Assembly: GCF_902859935.1 (NCBI RefSeq)
Contig: NZ_CADIKI010000002.1
Span: 520,585 to 584,584 of the forward strand
DNA from: Paraburkholderia fynbosensis
Lineage (GTDB): Bacteria; Pseudomonadota; Gammaproteobacteria; Burkholderiales; Burkholderiaceae
DNA: 64,000 nucleotides
Reading direction: 5' to 3'
Made by a program: the position numbers and the translations under genes. Below, piece by piece: positions 8,930-19,010 of this stretch (its first letter is position 1; each line of letters starts with the position of its first letter). The notes below the pieces were generated by a model. That model was given only the letters and a program-made list of their open reading frames with translations, made no database searches and was not told the DNA's origin.

Positions 8930-9709
8930 ATGAAGTATCACTTAATAATACGGCGTGCCATGCTGCTCGCGGTTTCATACGCACTGCTGCCGCATGCCGG
9001 TTTGGCGCTCGCGGCGCAAAGCGAAGATGCCGCGCAGATTGGCGGTATGCGGCCGGCAACCAGCGCGTTGACGCCGCAGCCCAATGCGGCCGCTCTCGCC
9101 GATGCGCGGGCGGATACATCGTCCGCATCGGATGCATTGGACGCAGAGAACTCCTCGAGCGACGCGCCAGGCAATGTCGCCGAATTGATGCAGATGATTC
9201 ACGACGCGAAGCTGAGCGAACTGCGCACCACATACAACGGCAGTTACGGCGCGAGTCTGTTCTTCTACCCGCAAGAAATGACTTACTACGTCGCGTTATT
9301 TCAGAACAAACATTTCTGGCGCGTGATCAAGTCCGAGAACGTGAATCGGTCGGAAGCGATCTACGCGGAGTTTGCGCAGCAGACGGCGCAGCTCGCAGAT
9401 GTCGAAATTCGCCGTGTGCAGTTACAGGCGCAAAAGGCGTACATCGCGGAGATCATCGCGATGTCGCAGGATCGCGCGAAACGCCTGCAGGCCGATCTGG
9501 CTGTCGCACGTACGCAGCAGGCCAAGGTCGATGACTACCAGCGACAAGCGCAGGGCGAGGCGGTCACGTTGCGCGCGGAAAAGGAACGCGCGCAGGCGCA
9601 ATTGCGTGCGGCGCAGAACGAAGTGATGCAATTGCAGCGGCAGACGGAATTCGGTCTGCCGACGCAGAGTGGACTGCCGCCGCAAAGCGGATTGTCGAAC
9701 CGGAAGTAA
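8930..9709 (+). CDS. DUF2968 family secreted protein with coiled coil
   Basis: A 259-residue protein with a Sec signal peptide (MKYHLIIRRAM, hydrophobic core, ALA-A cleavage site near residue 29), so periplasmic or envelope-associated. After a low-complexity linker, the conserved part starts at NVAELMQMIHDAKLSELR and includes SLFFYPQEMTYYVALFQ. The C-terminal half is a long Gln/Ala/Arg-rich helix (VDDYQRQAQGEAVTLRAEKE) predicted as coiled coil. This matches DUF2968, found mainly in Burkholderia relatives and of unknown function. Start ATG 8930 follows GGAG by nine bases; an ATG at 8915 is the alternative. Confidence 0.82.
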   Translation: MKYHLIIRRAMLLAVSYALLPHAGLALAAQSEDAAQIGGMRPATSALTPQPNAAALADARADTSSASDALDAENSSSDAPGNVAELMQMIHDAKLSELRTTYNGSYGASLFFYPQEMTYYVALFQNKHFWRVIKSENVNRSEAIYAEFAQQTAQLADVEIRRVQLQAQKAYIAEIIAMSQDRAKRLQADLAVARTQQAKVDDYQRQAQGEAVTLRAEKERAQAQLRAAQNEVMQLQRQTEFGLPTQSGLPPQSGLSNRK

Positions 9710-9739
9710 TGGCCAAATAGCGGCGTTGTGATTGGAGAA

Positions 9740-9775
9740 AAGCCCGGCTATGAACGAACAGCCGGGCTTCCTTTT
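9740..9775 (+). terminator. Intrinsic terminator after the DUF2968 gene
   Basis: A perfect 10-base stem (AAGCCCGGCT at 9740-9749 with AGCCGGGCTT at 9760-9769) and 10-base loop is followed by CCTTTT. Because the next gene is convergent and the stem is preceded by A residues, it probably stops transcription in both directions. Confidence 0.85.
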
Positions 9776-9819
9776 GCCGCCCAGATTTCGCTGGCGGCGG
9801 GTAGCGGCACGTTAGCGCT

Positions 9820-10926
9820 TCACTTCCCGAATTGATCTGGGACCTCGGTCACGCGACGCTGTGACATATGGTTTATCCATTCCGTCCCGTTGCCGATCGG
9901 CGAATGGTTTGACGCAGCAGGGCGGGGCGGCGGCGCGATATCGCGCAGGTGCGTGGCGGCGGACATCGTGACGTCGGCGTATTCGTCGACGCCGAGTTGC
10001 GCCGGCGCGAGAGGCGAGTAATTTCCCGCAGCGGAAGGTGCCGGCGAGGTTCGTTGCGCGCTCGGCGGGACGGTGATGTGCGGCATACCGTCGACCATGG
10101 GCGCAGCGCGCGATAGCGGATTTGCAGTCGTGCTGCGCGCAAGATGATCGCGTGTTTTTTCTCGCCGGCTGCCGGCCGTTTCGCGAAGCGTGTGGCGGCG
10201 TGAGACAGGATCGCTGCTTGCGACATGCGGCGCCGCCGCTGCTTGAGTCGCGCGGGGCACAGGCGCATAAGTGGAGCGGGCAGACGAAGATGCACGCTCC
10301 GCACGCGCCGATGTCGCGCTTCGAGCCCGCGCTTTAACTGCGCCACCGCTAACGGGTTCCCTCGCAATAACCACATCGGGCACGCGACGCTGCGCCGGCG
10401 GCACATCGCGGTTGGCGGTGGCCGTGACCACGGGTTTCTCAACGGCGATCATCTGGCGATGCGCCGAATCATCGAACGCAATCCATGCGAGTATCGCGGC
10501 GCCACTGAGTGCGCATGCGCCACCTGCGAACGCTTTCCAATGGGGCGGAACATCGCGCGACCTGGACACGAACACAGGTGCCTCGACCATAGTCAGCGCG
10601 CCGGCCTCAGCGCCCCCATGCGGAGTTTCTTCACGCGCAGGGTGAAATACCGTCGTCGCACGCGTCGCTGTTGCTGCCGAAGCAACTGCCGCAGCAGCGC
10701 GCCGTGCATTCAACGGCACCCATGTGCAAAACGACAAGATGGCCTTGTCGCTCATGCAGAAGGTGCGCAGCACCGCTGCATAGAGCGCCTTGATTTCGGT
10801 GCGCCAGCTTTGACCAGGCGGAAGAAGCGTCCAGTCACGGCCGAAGGGCGTCGGCAGACGATCGAGCGGACGCAGGCGCGGCATAGCGATCGCGCCTTCG
10901 ATCAGGGTGAACGGAATAGTGGACAT
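9820..10926 (-). CDS. Hypothetical single-span membrane protein, Ser/Ala/Arg-rich
   Basis: A 368-residue protein I do not recognise. From ATG 10926 (GGAACA upstream) the first ~75 residues (TPFGRDWTLLPPGQSWRTEI) look folded. An Ala-rich linker follows, then one clear membrane segment around residues 165-190 (HWKAFAGGACALSGAAILAW). The last ~180 residues are low-complexity, rich in Arg, Ala, Ser and Pro, and probably disordered. The layout suggests a cytoplasmic head, one membrane anchor and a disordered periplasmic tail. No operon partner: the neighbours are a convergent gene and a GNAT gene with a 305-base gap. A real but lineage-restricted gene is likely. Confidence 0.6.
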   Translation of the reverse strand: MSTIPFTLIEGAIAMPRLRPLDRLPTPFGRDWTLLPPGQSWRTEIKALYAAVLRTFCMSDKAILSFCTWVPLNARRAAAAVASAATATRATTVFHPAREETPHGGAEAGALTMVEAPVFVSRSRDVPPHWKAFAGGACALSGAAILAWIAFDDSAHRQMIAVEKPVVTATANRDVPPAQRRVPDVVIAREPVSGGAVKARARSATSARAERASSSARSTYAPVPRATQAAAAPHVASSDPVSRRHTLRETAGSRREKTRDHLARSTTANPLSRAAPMVDGMPHITVPPSAQRTSPAPSAAGNYSPLAPAQLGVDEYADVTMSAATHLRDIAPPPRPAASNHSPIGNGTEWINHMSQRRVTEVPDQFGK

Positions 10927-11231
10927 CGGTCTGTTCCGGCGCCTCGTAGTGGGGCCGCCGTGGGCGGCTGCGGGGATCGGTAGGGACTCAGGCTTGCGGT
11001 GATGCAGATAGAACGCCTTGCATGCATACCGCACGTCGACGCGAACATCAGCAAGCGTATTCACGAGGAACACATGACCGGGTGCACGCACGCCAACCGG
11101 TGACGCCCTCGATTACACGCGATGATGCCGGGCCGCTGTCATACCGGAAATCAGACCGCTCCGAAAAAATGGGGACATCCCCGAGACCCGGACCGATCCA
11201 ACCACGACGACCCGTCCTCGCGCTCGCCGCC

Positions 11232-11756
11232 TTATCGATTCAACCGGTACACGTAGCGCAGCGCGGTGATATCCACGCCGCCCATGTGATCCGGTTCAGC
11301 GCCGACGAACTGCCAGCCCTGCCGCTCATAGAATCCGATCGCCGGCGTATTGCCTTCGAGCACGTACAGATACAACTGCGCCTCGCCTTGCGCGCGCGCC
11401 CAGTCTTCGGCGGCGCGCATCAGCAGCTTGCCGACGCCGATGCCCTGATAGCCCGGCAGCGCATGCAGGTTGTCGAGCAGCACGCCCCACGTTGATTCCG
11501 GTTGCCGTTCGACGCAGACGAAGCCGATCGGCTCGCCCGCCAGTTCGGCGATCAGCACGATGCGGCGCTCGCCGCCCGGCGCACTGAGCCGCGCTTCCCA
11601 ATATGCGGCGCGCTCGCGCGTGACTTCGCCATCGAGGAACGCGTCGGGCAGCAGGCCGCGATACGTGGCTTGCCAACTGGCGCTGTGAATCGACGCAATC
11701 AACGCGGCGTCGTCGACGGTGGCGGGGCGCAACGAAAGAGCGGGGAGGGTTCGCAT
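11232..11756 (-). CDS. GNAT-family N-acetyltransferase
   Basis: A 174-residue acetyltransferase of the GNAT fold. Visible are the N-terminal LRPATVDDAALIASIHSASWQ block, VLLDNLHALPGYQGIGVGKLLM with the acetyl-CoA pyrophosphate-binding pattern (Q/R-x-x-G-x-G/A), and the C-terminal GFYERQGW strand. It transfers acetyl from acetyl-CoA to an amine; the substrate is unknown. Start ATG 11756 follows GGTT/GGAG-poor sequence but gives the family-typical N terminus. It stands alone; the 305-base gap to the divergent MFS gene holds both promoters. Confidence 0.9.
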   Translation of the reverse strand: MRTLPALSLRPATVDDAALIASIHSASWQATYRGLLPDAFLDGEVTRERAAYWEARLSAPGGERRIVLIAELAGEPIGFVCVERQPESTWGVLLDNLHALPGYQGIGVGKLLMRAAEDWARAQGEAQLYLYVLEGNTPAIGFYERQGWQFVGAEPDHMGGVDITALRYVYRLNR

Positions 11757-12062
11757 CAGCTGTTGATCAACGCAAGTGCCGGGGCAGAACAGTTTACCGC
11801 GATGAATGCTCGCGTCGTCCGTAAGCAAACTGTATGCATTTCGCAACAGCGCCATCAACGGTAACATTACCTGGGGCGGCTTCCGCATGAGTCTCAAGGT
11901 TTGCCCTGATTCCGCGTCGATACGTTCACCAGGATAATGCTGCGCCCCCCGGCACGGTCTTTCCTTACCGTTTGCCTGCGGCCTCCGTTTGCACTCGTGC
12001 AGCGGATCGTTTCAACTGCCCGCCGTCATCGTGTCACGGCGACGGGCCTATCAGAGAATTTC

Positions 12063-13364
12063 ATGTCCACAGCTTCTCCGACCCTTTCCGTTCAGGAAGA
12101 ATCCAAGGTCAAGACAGTGTTCCGCGTCGTCAGCGGCAACTTTCTTGAGATGTACGACTTCATGGTCTATGGCTACTACGCCTCGGCGATCGCCAAGACC
12201 TACTTCCCCAGCGGCAACGAATTCGCATCGCTGATGCTGTCGCTGTCGGTGTTCGGCGCGGGCTTCCTGATGCGGCCGATCGGCGCGATCGTGCTGGGCG
12301 CCTACATCGACCATCACGGCCGCCGCAAAGGTCTGATCCTCACGCTCAGCCTGATGGCGCTCGGCACGCTCACGGTCGCGGCCATCCCGGGCTACGCGAC
12401 CATCGGCCTCGTCGCACCGGTGCTCGTGCTGCTCGGCCGGCTATTGCAAGGCTTCTCCGCCGGGGTCGAACTGGGCGGCGTGTCCGTGTATCTGTCGGAG
12501 ATCGCGACGAAGGGCAACAAGGGCTTCTATTGCTCATGGCAGTCGGGCAGCCAGCAGGTCGCCGTGGTGTTCGCCGCGCTGATCGGCGTGACGCTGAACA
12601 AGCTGCTGCCCGCCGACCAGATGACCGCCTGGGGCTGGCGCGTGCCGTTCCTGATCGGTTGCCTGATCGTGCCGTTCCTGTTCATCATCCGCCGTTCGCT
12701 GAAGGAAACCGAGGAGTTCAAGGCGCGTAAGCATCGTCCGAGCATGAGCGAGATCATGAAGTCGATGGTCACCAACTGGGGCGTCGTGCTGGGCGGCATG
12801 GGCATGGTCATCATGACCACGGTGTCGTTCTACACGATCACCGCCTACACGCCGACCTTCGGCAGGGAAGTGCTGAAGCTGTCGTCCATCGACACGCTCG
12901 TCGTTACCGTCTGCGTGGGTCTGTCGAACCTGGTCTGGCTGCCGGTCGCGGGCGCGCTGTCGGATCGCATCGGCCGCCGTCCGGTGCTGCTCGCGTTCAC
13001 GATTCTGACGATCGCCACCGCGTATCCGGCGCTGCAATGGCTGGTCGCCGAGCCGTCGTTCGCGCGCCTGCTGGCGGTCCAGTTGTGGCTGTCGTTCCTG
13101 TACGGCAGCTATAACGGCGCGATGGTGGTGGCGCTGACCGAAGTGATGCCGGTCGAAGTGCGCACGGCGGGCTTCTCGCTCGCCTACAGCCTCGCGACGA
13201 CGGTCGGCGGTTTCACGCCGGCGATCGCGACGCTGCTGATTCACGTCACGAGCAACAAGGCGGCGCCGGGTCTGGTCCTCGGCGTGGCGGCGATCTGCGG
13301 CTTGATCGCGACGCTGTTTCTGTATCGGACGCGGGAGTCGCGCAATCAGTATCGAGCGGCTTGA
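12063..13364 (+). CDS. MFS transporter, citrate/tricarballylate-proton symporter type
   Basis: A 433-residue inner-membrane carrier with 12 hydrophobic segments. The N-terminal [20 protein letters not shown] and the loop [20 protein letters not shown] are characteristic of the metabolite:H+ symporter family, and length and pattern resemble CitA and TcuC. Expected to import citrate or a related tricarboxylate with protons. Start ATG 12063; the ribosome binding site is weak (AGAGA). A possible -10 (GATAAT) is at 11933-11938. No citrate lyase or tricarballylate oxidase genes are adjacent. Confidence 0.88.
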   Translation: MSTASPTLSVQEESKVKTVFRVVSGNFLEMYDFMVYGYYASAIAKTYFPSGNEFASLMLSLSVFGAGFLMRPIGAIVLGAYIDHHGRRKGLILTLSLMALGTLTVAAIPGYATIGLVAPVLVLLGRLLQGFSAGVELGGVSVYLSEIATKGNKGFYCSWQSGSQQVAVVFAALIGVTLNKLLPADQMTAWGWRVPFLIGCLIVPFLFIIRRSLKETEEFKARKHRPSMSEIMKSMVTNWGVVLGGMGMVIMTTVSFYTITAYTPTFGREVLKLSSIDTLVVTVCVGLSNLVWLPVAGALSDRIGRRPVLLAFTILTIATAYPALQWLVAEPSFARLLAVQLWLSFLYGSYNGAMVVALTEVMPVEVRTAGFSLAYSLATTVGGFTPAIATLLIHVTSNKAAPGLVLGVAAICGLIATLFLYRTRESRNQYRAA

Positions 13365-13399
13365 GCGCTCGCGGCCGCGCCGCGGTTGCACGGGTTAAA

Positions 13400-13437
13400 G
13401 AAAAACCCCGCGTTCTCACGGACGCGGGGTTTTTTTA
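13400..13437. terminator. Bidirectional intrinsic terminator
   Basis: The inverted repeat AACCCCGCG (13404-13412) and CGCGGGGTT (13423-13431) is flanked by A5 on the left and T7 on the right. It sits between the convergent citrate-type MFS gene and the TPR/GT9 gene, so it can terminate transcription from both. Confidence 0.92.
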
Positions 13438-13582
13438 TTATTGAACGTGGCGGGGAGCGTGTGATGCAGTGCTGTCGTGCGGGTTGCCTGCGGTCGCTGG
13501 CTTGCGGTGCGGTGCGGCGCTTTGCGTGCGCCCCTGCGTGCCCGGCGCCCCCATGCGACCTTGCTTCCATCACCACGCGCAA

Positions 13583-15430
13583 CTAGCCTTTGCGCAACTC
13601 GCTCGCCACCTTGTCGACGACTTCGTCCCACGCGCCGGGCCGCGGCTGACGCACGAGGGTCGCGCCCGGATACCACGGGCTGCGCGCGTCGCCCTCGAAC
13701 CAGCGCCAGTCCGCCGCAAACGGCAGCATCAGCCAGAGCGGCTTGCGCAATGCGCCGGCGAGGTGAGCGATGGACGTGTCGATCGACACCACCGCGTCGA
13801 GCCGTTCGATGATCGCCGCGGTGTCCGCGAAGTCGCCAATCCGCGCGTCGAACCGATGGATCGATGCGGCGCGCGGATGCGCGTCGAGCGTCGCGCGTTC
13901 GTCGGCGCTCAGCTCGGGCTGCAGCACGATCCAGTCGATGCCGTCGAGCGCGAACAGCGGTTCGAGCGCGGCGAGCGGCATCGAACGCGTTTCGTTCTGC
14001 TGGATGCGTCCCGACCACGCGAGGCCGATCTTGCGTTTGGCCTGGCCACCGAGCGAGCCGCGCCATTTGCGGCCGTATGCGGGCGGCACGTCGAGATAAG
14101 GCGTGCGGGCGGGGATGGTGTCGAAGCTCGTGCCGAGCGCGAGCGGCAGGCTCAGCAGCGGGCATTGCAGATCGGCGGCGGGGCGCGGCGCGCCCTGCGC
14201 GATCAGCGTCACGCGCCAGGCCTGGGCGGCGGGCGCGAGCAAGGGCAGCAATGGCGGCTGGACTTCGAGCACCACGCGCGTCGCGCGCTGCGCGGCGAGC
14301 GGGACGAAGCGCACGAACTGCAGCGTATCGCCGAAACCCTGCTCGGCGTGGATCAGCAGCGTGCGTTGTTCGATCGGCTCGCCGTGCCAGCGCGGCAGCG
14401 TGTGGATGACCGGCTGCGCGACGGTCTGCAGCCGCCATTCGTATTCCGGCAGCCCGCGTGCGAAGTCGCGCAGGGTGAGCCACGCGAGCGCGCGGTTCAT
14501 GTGCGCGGAGGCGAGCTCGGGGCGCAGGCGCAGCGCCTGATCGAACGCGCGCACGGCTCGCGCGGGCGCGCCGAGCGCCTGATGCGCGGTGCCGAGACTG
14601 AGCCAGGCGAGCGCGAATTGCGGATCGAGGCCGACAGAGCGTTCCAGATACGGCAGCGCCTGCGCGTGGCGCCCGAGTGCGGCGAGCGCGTTGCCCATCC
14701 CGTAGATGGCGGGCGGCAGGTTCGGCTGGAAACTCAGCGCGGCCTCGAACGACGCGACCGCTTCGGCATGGCGGCCGGTGGCGTCGAAGGTATTGGCGAG
14801 ATTGAAGTGCGCGGCGACGAAGCGCGGCTCGGCGGCGAGCGCCGCCTGGAAGCACGGGATCGCCTCGTCCGCGCGACCCAGCGCGTTCAGCGCCATGCCC
14901 ATGTTGTTCAGCGCGCCGGCATGGCCGGGGCGCAGTTCGAGCGCGCGCCGGAACGACGCGATCGCTTCCGCGTGGCGCCCCAGCGCGTGCAGCGCGTTGC
15001 CGAGATTGTTGTGCGACGACGCGTCACCGGGCTGCAGGCGCAGCGACCGTTCGAACGCCTCGGCGGCGTCTTCGTGACGACCCAGCGATGCGTACGCGTT
15101 GCCGAGGTTGTAGTGCGCCATCGGGAAGGACGGCGCGAGGGTCAGCGCGTTGCGGAACTGTTCGATCGCGTCGTCGATCTGGCCGAGCGCCTTCAGCGCG
15201 TTGCCGAGATTCAGTTGCAGCGCGGCGTCTTCCGGGCGCAGGTTCACGGCGCGCCGCACGAGTGCGGCGGCTTCGGCGTGCTGGCCTTGCTGATGGCGCA
15301 GCACGCCCAGCAGGTGCAACGCGTCGACGTGCGTGGGATTGCCGTCGAGCGTCGCGCGATAGCCGCGTTCGGCGTCGTCGAGGCGGCCGTCACGATGCGC
15401 CGCGAAAGCGCGGTCAAATACAGGTTGCAT
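13583..15430 (-). CDS. TPR-repeat protein with C-terminal GT9-like glycosyltransferase domain
   Basis: A 615-residue protein. Residues 1 to about 330 are roughly ten tandem TPR units, each with the A-xx-LG-x-A pattern (e.g. AHYNLGNAYASLGRHEDAAE). The C-terminal ~280 residues resemble heptosyltransferase/GT9 enzymes, with HAEQGFGDTLQFVRF, KIGLAWSGR and the nucleotide-sugar motif SIDTSIAHLAGALRKPLW. TPR plus glycosyltransferase proteins of this type are thought to modify proteins or surface glycans, but this one's acceptor is unknown. No signal peptide. Start ATG 15430. Adjacent genes are unrelated. Confidence 0.85.
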   Translation of the reverse strand: MQPVFDRAFAAHRDGRLDDAERGYRATLDGNPTHVDALHLLGVLRHQQGQHAEAAALVRRAVNLRPEDAALQLNLGNALKALGQIDDAIEQFRNALTLAPSFPMAHYNLGNAYASLGRHEDAAEAFERSLRLQPGDASSHNNLGNALHALGRHAEAIASFRRALELRPGHAGALNNMGMALNALGRADEAIPCFQAALAAEPRFVAAHFNLANTFDATGRHAEAVASFEAALSFQPNLPPAIYGMGNALAALGRHAQALPYLERSVGLDPQFALAWLSLGTAHQALGAPARAVRAFDQALRLRPELASAHMNRALAWLTLRDFARGLPEYEWRLQTVAQPVIHTLPRWHGEPIEQRTLLIHAEQGFGDTLQFVRFVPLAAQRATRVVLEVQPPLLPLLAPAAQAWRVTLIAQGAPRPAADLQCPLLSLPLALGTSFDTIPARTPYLDVPPAYGRKWRGSLGGQAKRKIGLAWSGRIQQNETRSMPLAALEPLFALDGIDWIVLQPELSADERATLDAHPRAASIHRFDARIGDFADTAAIIERLDAVVSIDTSIAHLAGALRKPLWLMLPFAADWRWFEGDARSPWYPGATLVRQPRPGAWDEVVDKVASELRKG

Positions 15431-15718
15431 GACGGGGGATGGCGTTCGGGTGAGGCAGAGGCCGCATTTTCCCACACTCGCCGGAGCGCGCTCCGGTTTG
15501 ACCGGTTTGCCTACCCTCTATAGCATCTGGATACCTGTGCATGGTTTTGCTGCGATGCATCGATTCGAGATGTCCGTGGCGGATTGTTCAACGGGTTCCT
15601 GCGGGGCTTTCGTGCTGGGTGTGTGTCTGCGCCGGCCAGTGGCGCGGCGCGTGCGGCACGCGATCGGCGTGCAGCCGGCCGGGTTGCTTCGCCTGCCCGG
15701 CGACAATTCTCTGGATGC

Positions 15719-16921
15719 ATGATGAAGAAGAAGGATGCGGTGGGTCTCGAGGATGAAGGGCTCGCGCGGGAGCGGAACGCGCATGGACCTGCGCATGCCG
15801 CCGGTGCGCATCGGCGCGATGGGGTGGACGGACTTCGTGATGAAAGCGGTGGGGACGGCTCTCATGGCGGGGATGTCCGAAGCGGCAATCCGCCCCGCGG
15901 TCACGATGGAAGTGGTCACGGCGATAGCGGCAGCGCCCATGGCGGTCACGAGCACCACGATCACCGCGACCCCAGCCAGCCCAGCAACACCCACGGCCAC
16001 CACCCCCGCGCCGGCCACCACCATCACCACCACATCCCCGCCGCAGGCCATGGCCGTGCTTTCGCCATCGCCGTCGCGCTGAACATCGCGATCGTCGTAG
16101 TTCAGGCGATCTACGGCGTGCTCGCGCATTCCACCGCGCTGCTCGCCGACGCGGGCCACAACCTCTCCGACGTCCTCGGCCTGCTGCTCGCATGGGGCGC
16201 CGCCTGGCTCGCCACGCGCCGTCCGTCGGCGCGCTATACGTTCGGCTACGGCAGTTCGTCGATCCTCGCCTCGCTCGTCAACGCGGGGTTGCTGCTGTTC
16301 GCGTGCGGCGTGATCGTCACCGAGGCGATCGGGCGCCTGATGAACCCCGCGCCGGTGGCCGGGCTCGCGGTGTTCGTCGTCGCGACCGTGGGCGTGGTGG
16401 TGAACGGCGTGTCCGCGTGGCTTTTCATGCGCGGCCAGAAGGAAGACCTCAACATTCGCGGCGCCTTCCTGCACATGGCCGCCGATGCCGGCATTTCGGC
16501 GGCGGTCGCGGTGAGCGGCCTCGTGATTCTCTATACCCGCTGGCTCTGGCTCGATCCGCTGATGAGCCTCGTCGTGGTCGCGGTCGTCGTGGCGGGCACG
16601 TGGAGCCTGTTGCGCGATTCGCTACGCCTCGCGCTCGACGCCGTGCCGCCCGGCATCGATGCGCAACGCATCCGCGAATATCTGGCCGCGCAACCCGGCG
16701 TGGTCGACGTGCACGACCTGCACGTGTGGGCGCTGTCGACCACCGGCAACGCGCTCAGCGCGCATCTGGTGATGCCGGCGGGCCATCCCGGCGACGAGTC
16801 GCTCGACCACATCGTCAGCGCGTTGCGTGAGCGTTTTTCGATGCAGCATGCAACGCTGCAAGTCGACCTCGGCACGACCGAGCATCGTTGCGCGCTGGAC
16901 CACGCGCCGCATGCGGATTGA
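15719..16921 (+). CDS. Cation diffusion facilitator (Zn/Co/Cd exporter) with His-rich N terminus
   Basis: A 400-residue CDF-family exporter that swaps cytoplasmic divalent metal for protons. Six membrane segments begin near residue 113. The two metal-site motifs are present: ADAGHNLSD (His147/Asp151) and HMAAD in the fifth segment. A cytoplasmic C-terminal domain follows (VVDVHDLHVWALSTTGNALSAH). The first ~112 residues are a Gly/His/Asp-rich tail with a run of six His, probably metal-binding; CzcD and ZitB have a much shorter His region. Start is the first of two ATGs at 15719/15722 with a weak ribosome binding site. Confidence 0.93.
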   Translation: MMKKKDAVGLEDEGLARERNAHGPAHAAGAHRRDGVDGLRDESGGDGSHGGDVRSGNPPRGHDGSGHGDSGSAHGGHEHHDHRDPSQPSNTHGHHPRAGHHHHHHIPAAGHGRAFAIAVALNIAIVVVQAIYGVLAHSTALLADAGHNLSDVLGLLLAWGAAWLATRRPSARYTFGYGSSSILASLVNAGLLLFACGVIVTEAIGRLMNPAPVAGLAVFVVATVGVVVNGVSAWLFMRGQKEDLNIRGAFLHMAADAGISAAVAVSGLVILYTRWLWLDPLMSLVVVAVVVAGTWSLLRDSLRLALDAVPPGIDAQRIREYLAAQPGVVDVHDLHVWALSTTGNALSAHLVMPAGHPGDESLDHIVSALRERFSMQHATLQVDLGTTEHRCALDHAPHAD

Positions 16922-17112
16922 TTCAGATAGTGCGCAACTGAGGTGATGCGGCTGGACTCACGTCATGCGGAGCGGCAGTGCAATAAGCCGCTCCGGGAAC
17001 GTCATCGGCAGAGCGCCGTGCGCATTCCCACGTCTGCCGAATGACGCAGCGCACTGCCGCCCTCAATATCGGCGGCGTACACTAGAGCGCATTGTTGTCT
17101 CCGGAGTGCCGC

Positions 17113-18837
17113 ATGGACGCTGCAGCCTACGACGCGTCGCCGGTGCTGATCGTCGGGGCGGGTCCGACCGGACTTGCCGCAGCGATGAGTCTCGCGCGTG
17201 CCCATATTCCCGTGCGTCTGATCGACAAAGCGATGCAGCCGAACCCATATTCGCGGGCCATCGGCATTCAGGCGCGCACGCTCGAACTGCTCGAGCAGCA
17301 TCGGCTGGTCGAACCGTTTCTCGAACTCGGTCATCGCGCGCGCATCGCCAATCTTTTTTCGAACGGCATGCGTCTCGCGCAACTCGATTTCGATCCACTG
17401 CACACGCGCTATCCGTATCTGCTGTTTCTCGACCAGTCCGTGACCGAGCGCCTGCTCACTGAACATCTCGCCACCCTGGGCGTGGCGATCGAACGGGGCG
17501 TCGAACTGACGATGTTCTCGCAGGGCTCCGCAGGCCTGCAGGCGACGCTGCGTCGTGCCGACGGCCACGCCGAAACGATGCGCCCGTCATACATGATCGC
17601 CGCCGACGGCGCGCACAGTGCGATCCGTCATCGGCTGGGTCTGAGCTTCGAGGGCAAGACCTTCGAGCAGACCTTCCTGCTCGCCGATCTGCACGCCGAA
17701 ACCGCGTGGCCCGATGACGAGTTCCACATCTTTGCGTCGGGCGAAGGCCTCGTCGCGCTGTTTCCGATGGGGCACGGCCGGCATCGGCTGATCGCGGATC
17801 ATGCGATCGAACCGGCCGCGGTCGCCTCGCCCCCCACACCCGTGGTGCTCGGCGAGCCGCCGCTCGACCGGGTGCCCGAGCCGTCGCTCGAACAATGCAA
17901 GGCGCTGATCGCGCGGCGCGTGCGCGAACGCGTCGACGTGTCGGATCTCGCGTGGTCCTCGTATTTCCATCTGAACAGCCGGATGGTGGAGCGGCTGCGC
18001 GTCGGCCGCATCTTCCTCGCTGGCGACGCCGCGCATGTGCATAGCCCGGCCGGCGCGCAAGGCATGAACACCGGCATTCAGGAAGCGTTCAATCTCGGCT
18101 GGAAGCTCGCGCGCGTGCTCAAAGGCGCGGCGCCGGACCGGCTGCTCGATACCTACCATCTCGAACGGCATCCGATCGAGCGCGACGTGCTGCGGCAGAC
18201 CGGCTTCATTACGCAGATGGCCGAGGCCGATCACGGGCCGCTCAAGCTGCTGCGCGAACGCGCGATGCCGGTGCTCGCCGCGTTCGGTCCGCTGCGCGAT
18301 GCCGCGCGCCTGACCATCAGCGAATTGTCGATCCAGTACCGGCGCAGTCCGCTCACGCTCGAACGGGTGCTCGACGGCGGCCCGCGCGCCGGCGAACGCG
18401 CGCCCGATGCGCTGGTGCATGTGGTCGATGGGCCGCTTGGTCGCGCGCCGGGTGTCGGCTGCATTTTCGATCTGCATGATCCGGCGTTCTTCTCGCTATT
18501 CCTGCTGGTGCCGCCGCTGCCCGTCGACGATACGCCGCTCGATCCGGCCGCCAAACATGCGCCGCCGCCAGACCCGGAACTGGAGCGGCTCGCTGCCGAA
18601 GTCGAGCGCCTGCTACCGGGCGCGGTGCGGATCTGGCGCATCACCGATACGACCGGCGACGGCGGCCCGGCGTTGTCCGAATCGTATGGACGCACGCGGC
18701 CGTCGTTCTATCTGGTGAGGCCGGATGGCTATATCAGTGCGCGCGGACGCACCGGCTCAGATTTGCACGGCCTGCTGCGCCATTGCGAAGCGTGGTTTGC
18801 GGTAGGGGGCGAGATACCGGAGCAGGCGGCGCTGTGA
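17113..18837 (+). CDS. FAD-dependent monooxygenase, class A aromatic hydroxylase type
   Basis: A 574-residue flavoprotein. The N-terminal dinucleotide-binding motif is VGAGPTG (residues 14-20). The family DG motif is in AADGAHSAIRHRLG, and the second FAD motif is GRIFLAGDAAHVHSPAGAQGMNTG-like near residue 300. These mark NAD(P)H- and O2-dependent hydroxylases of the PHBH/MhpA/PgaE group. A thioredoxin-like C-terminal extension (last ~170 residues) is typical of the longer members. Start ATG 17113 with GGAG upstream. No ring-cleavage gene is adjacent, so the substrate is unknown. Confidence 0.9.
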   Translation: MDAAAYDASPVLIVGAGPTGLAAAMSLARAHIPVRLIDKAMQPNPYSRAIGIQARTLELLEQHRLVEPFLELGHRARIANLFSNGMRLAQLDFDPLHTRYPYLLFLDQSVTERLLTEHLATLGVAIERGVELTMFSQGSAGLQATLRRADGHAETMRPSYMIAADGAHSAIRHRLGLSFEGKTFEQTFLLADLHAETAWPDDEFHIFASGEGLVALFPMGHGRHRLIADHAIEPAAVASPPTPVVLGEPPLDRVPEPSLEQCKALIARRVRERVDVSDLAWSSYFHLNSRMVERLRVGRIFLAGDAAHVHSPAGAQGMNTGIQEAFNLGWKLARVLKGAAPDRLLDTYHLERHPIERDVLRQTGFITQMAEADHGPLKLLRERAMPVLAAFGPLRDAARLTISELSIQYRRSPLTLERVLDGGPRAGERAPDALVHVVDGPLGRAPGVGCIFDLHDPAFFSLFLLVPPLPVDDTPLDPAAKHAPPPDPELERLAAEVERLLPGAVRIWRITDTTGDGGPALSESYGRTRPSFYLVRPDGYISARGRTGSDLHGLLRHCEAWFAVGGEIPEQAAL

Positions 18838-19010
18838 GGTGAGCCGTTGTTGGTTTTCGCTGTCTTGCCAGGAAGAAGAGGGAGAGCGCCGCGCGACCGG
18901 TTGTGCGTGAATCGTGAGCGAGCAGAGACCGACTCGTGAATTCGCCGCTGCCTGAAGCGAAAGGCTGGCCGCGTCGCAAGCTCGTGAGGCACGTCTGCTT
19001 TCTGAATATC

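Noticed and set aside
13469..15523. Long open frame antisense to the TPR/GT9 gene
   Set aside because: Repetitive Arg/Gly/Glu-rich translation generated by the TPR repeats on the other strand.
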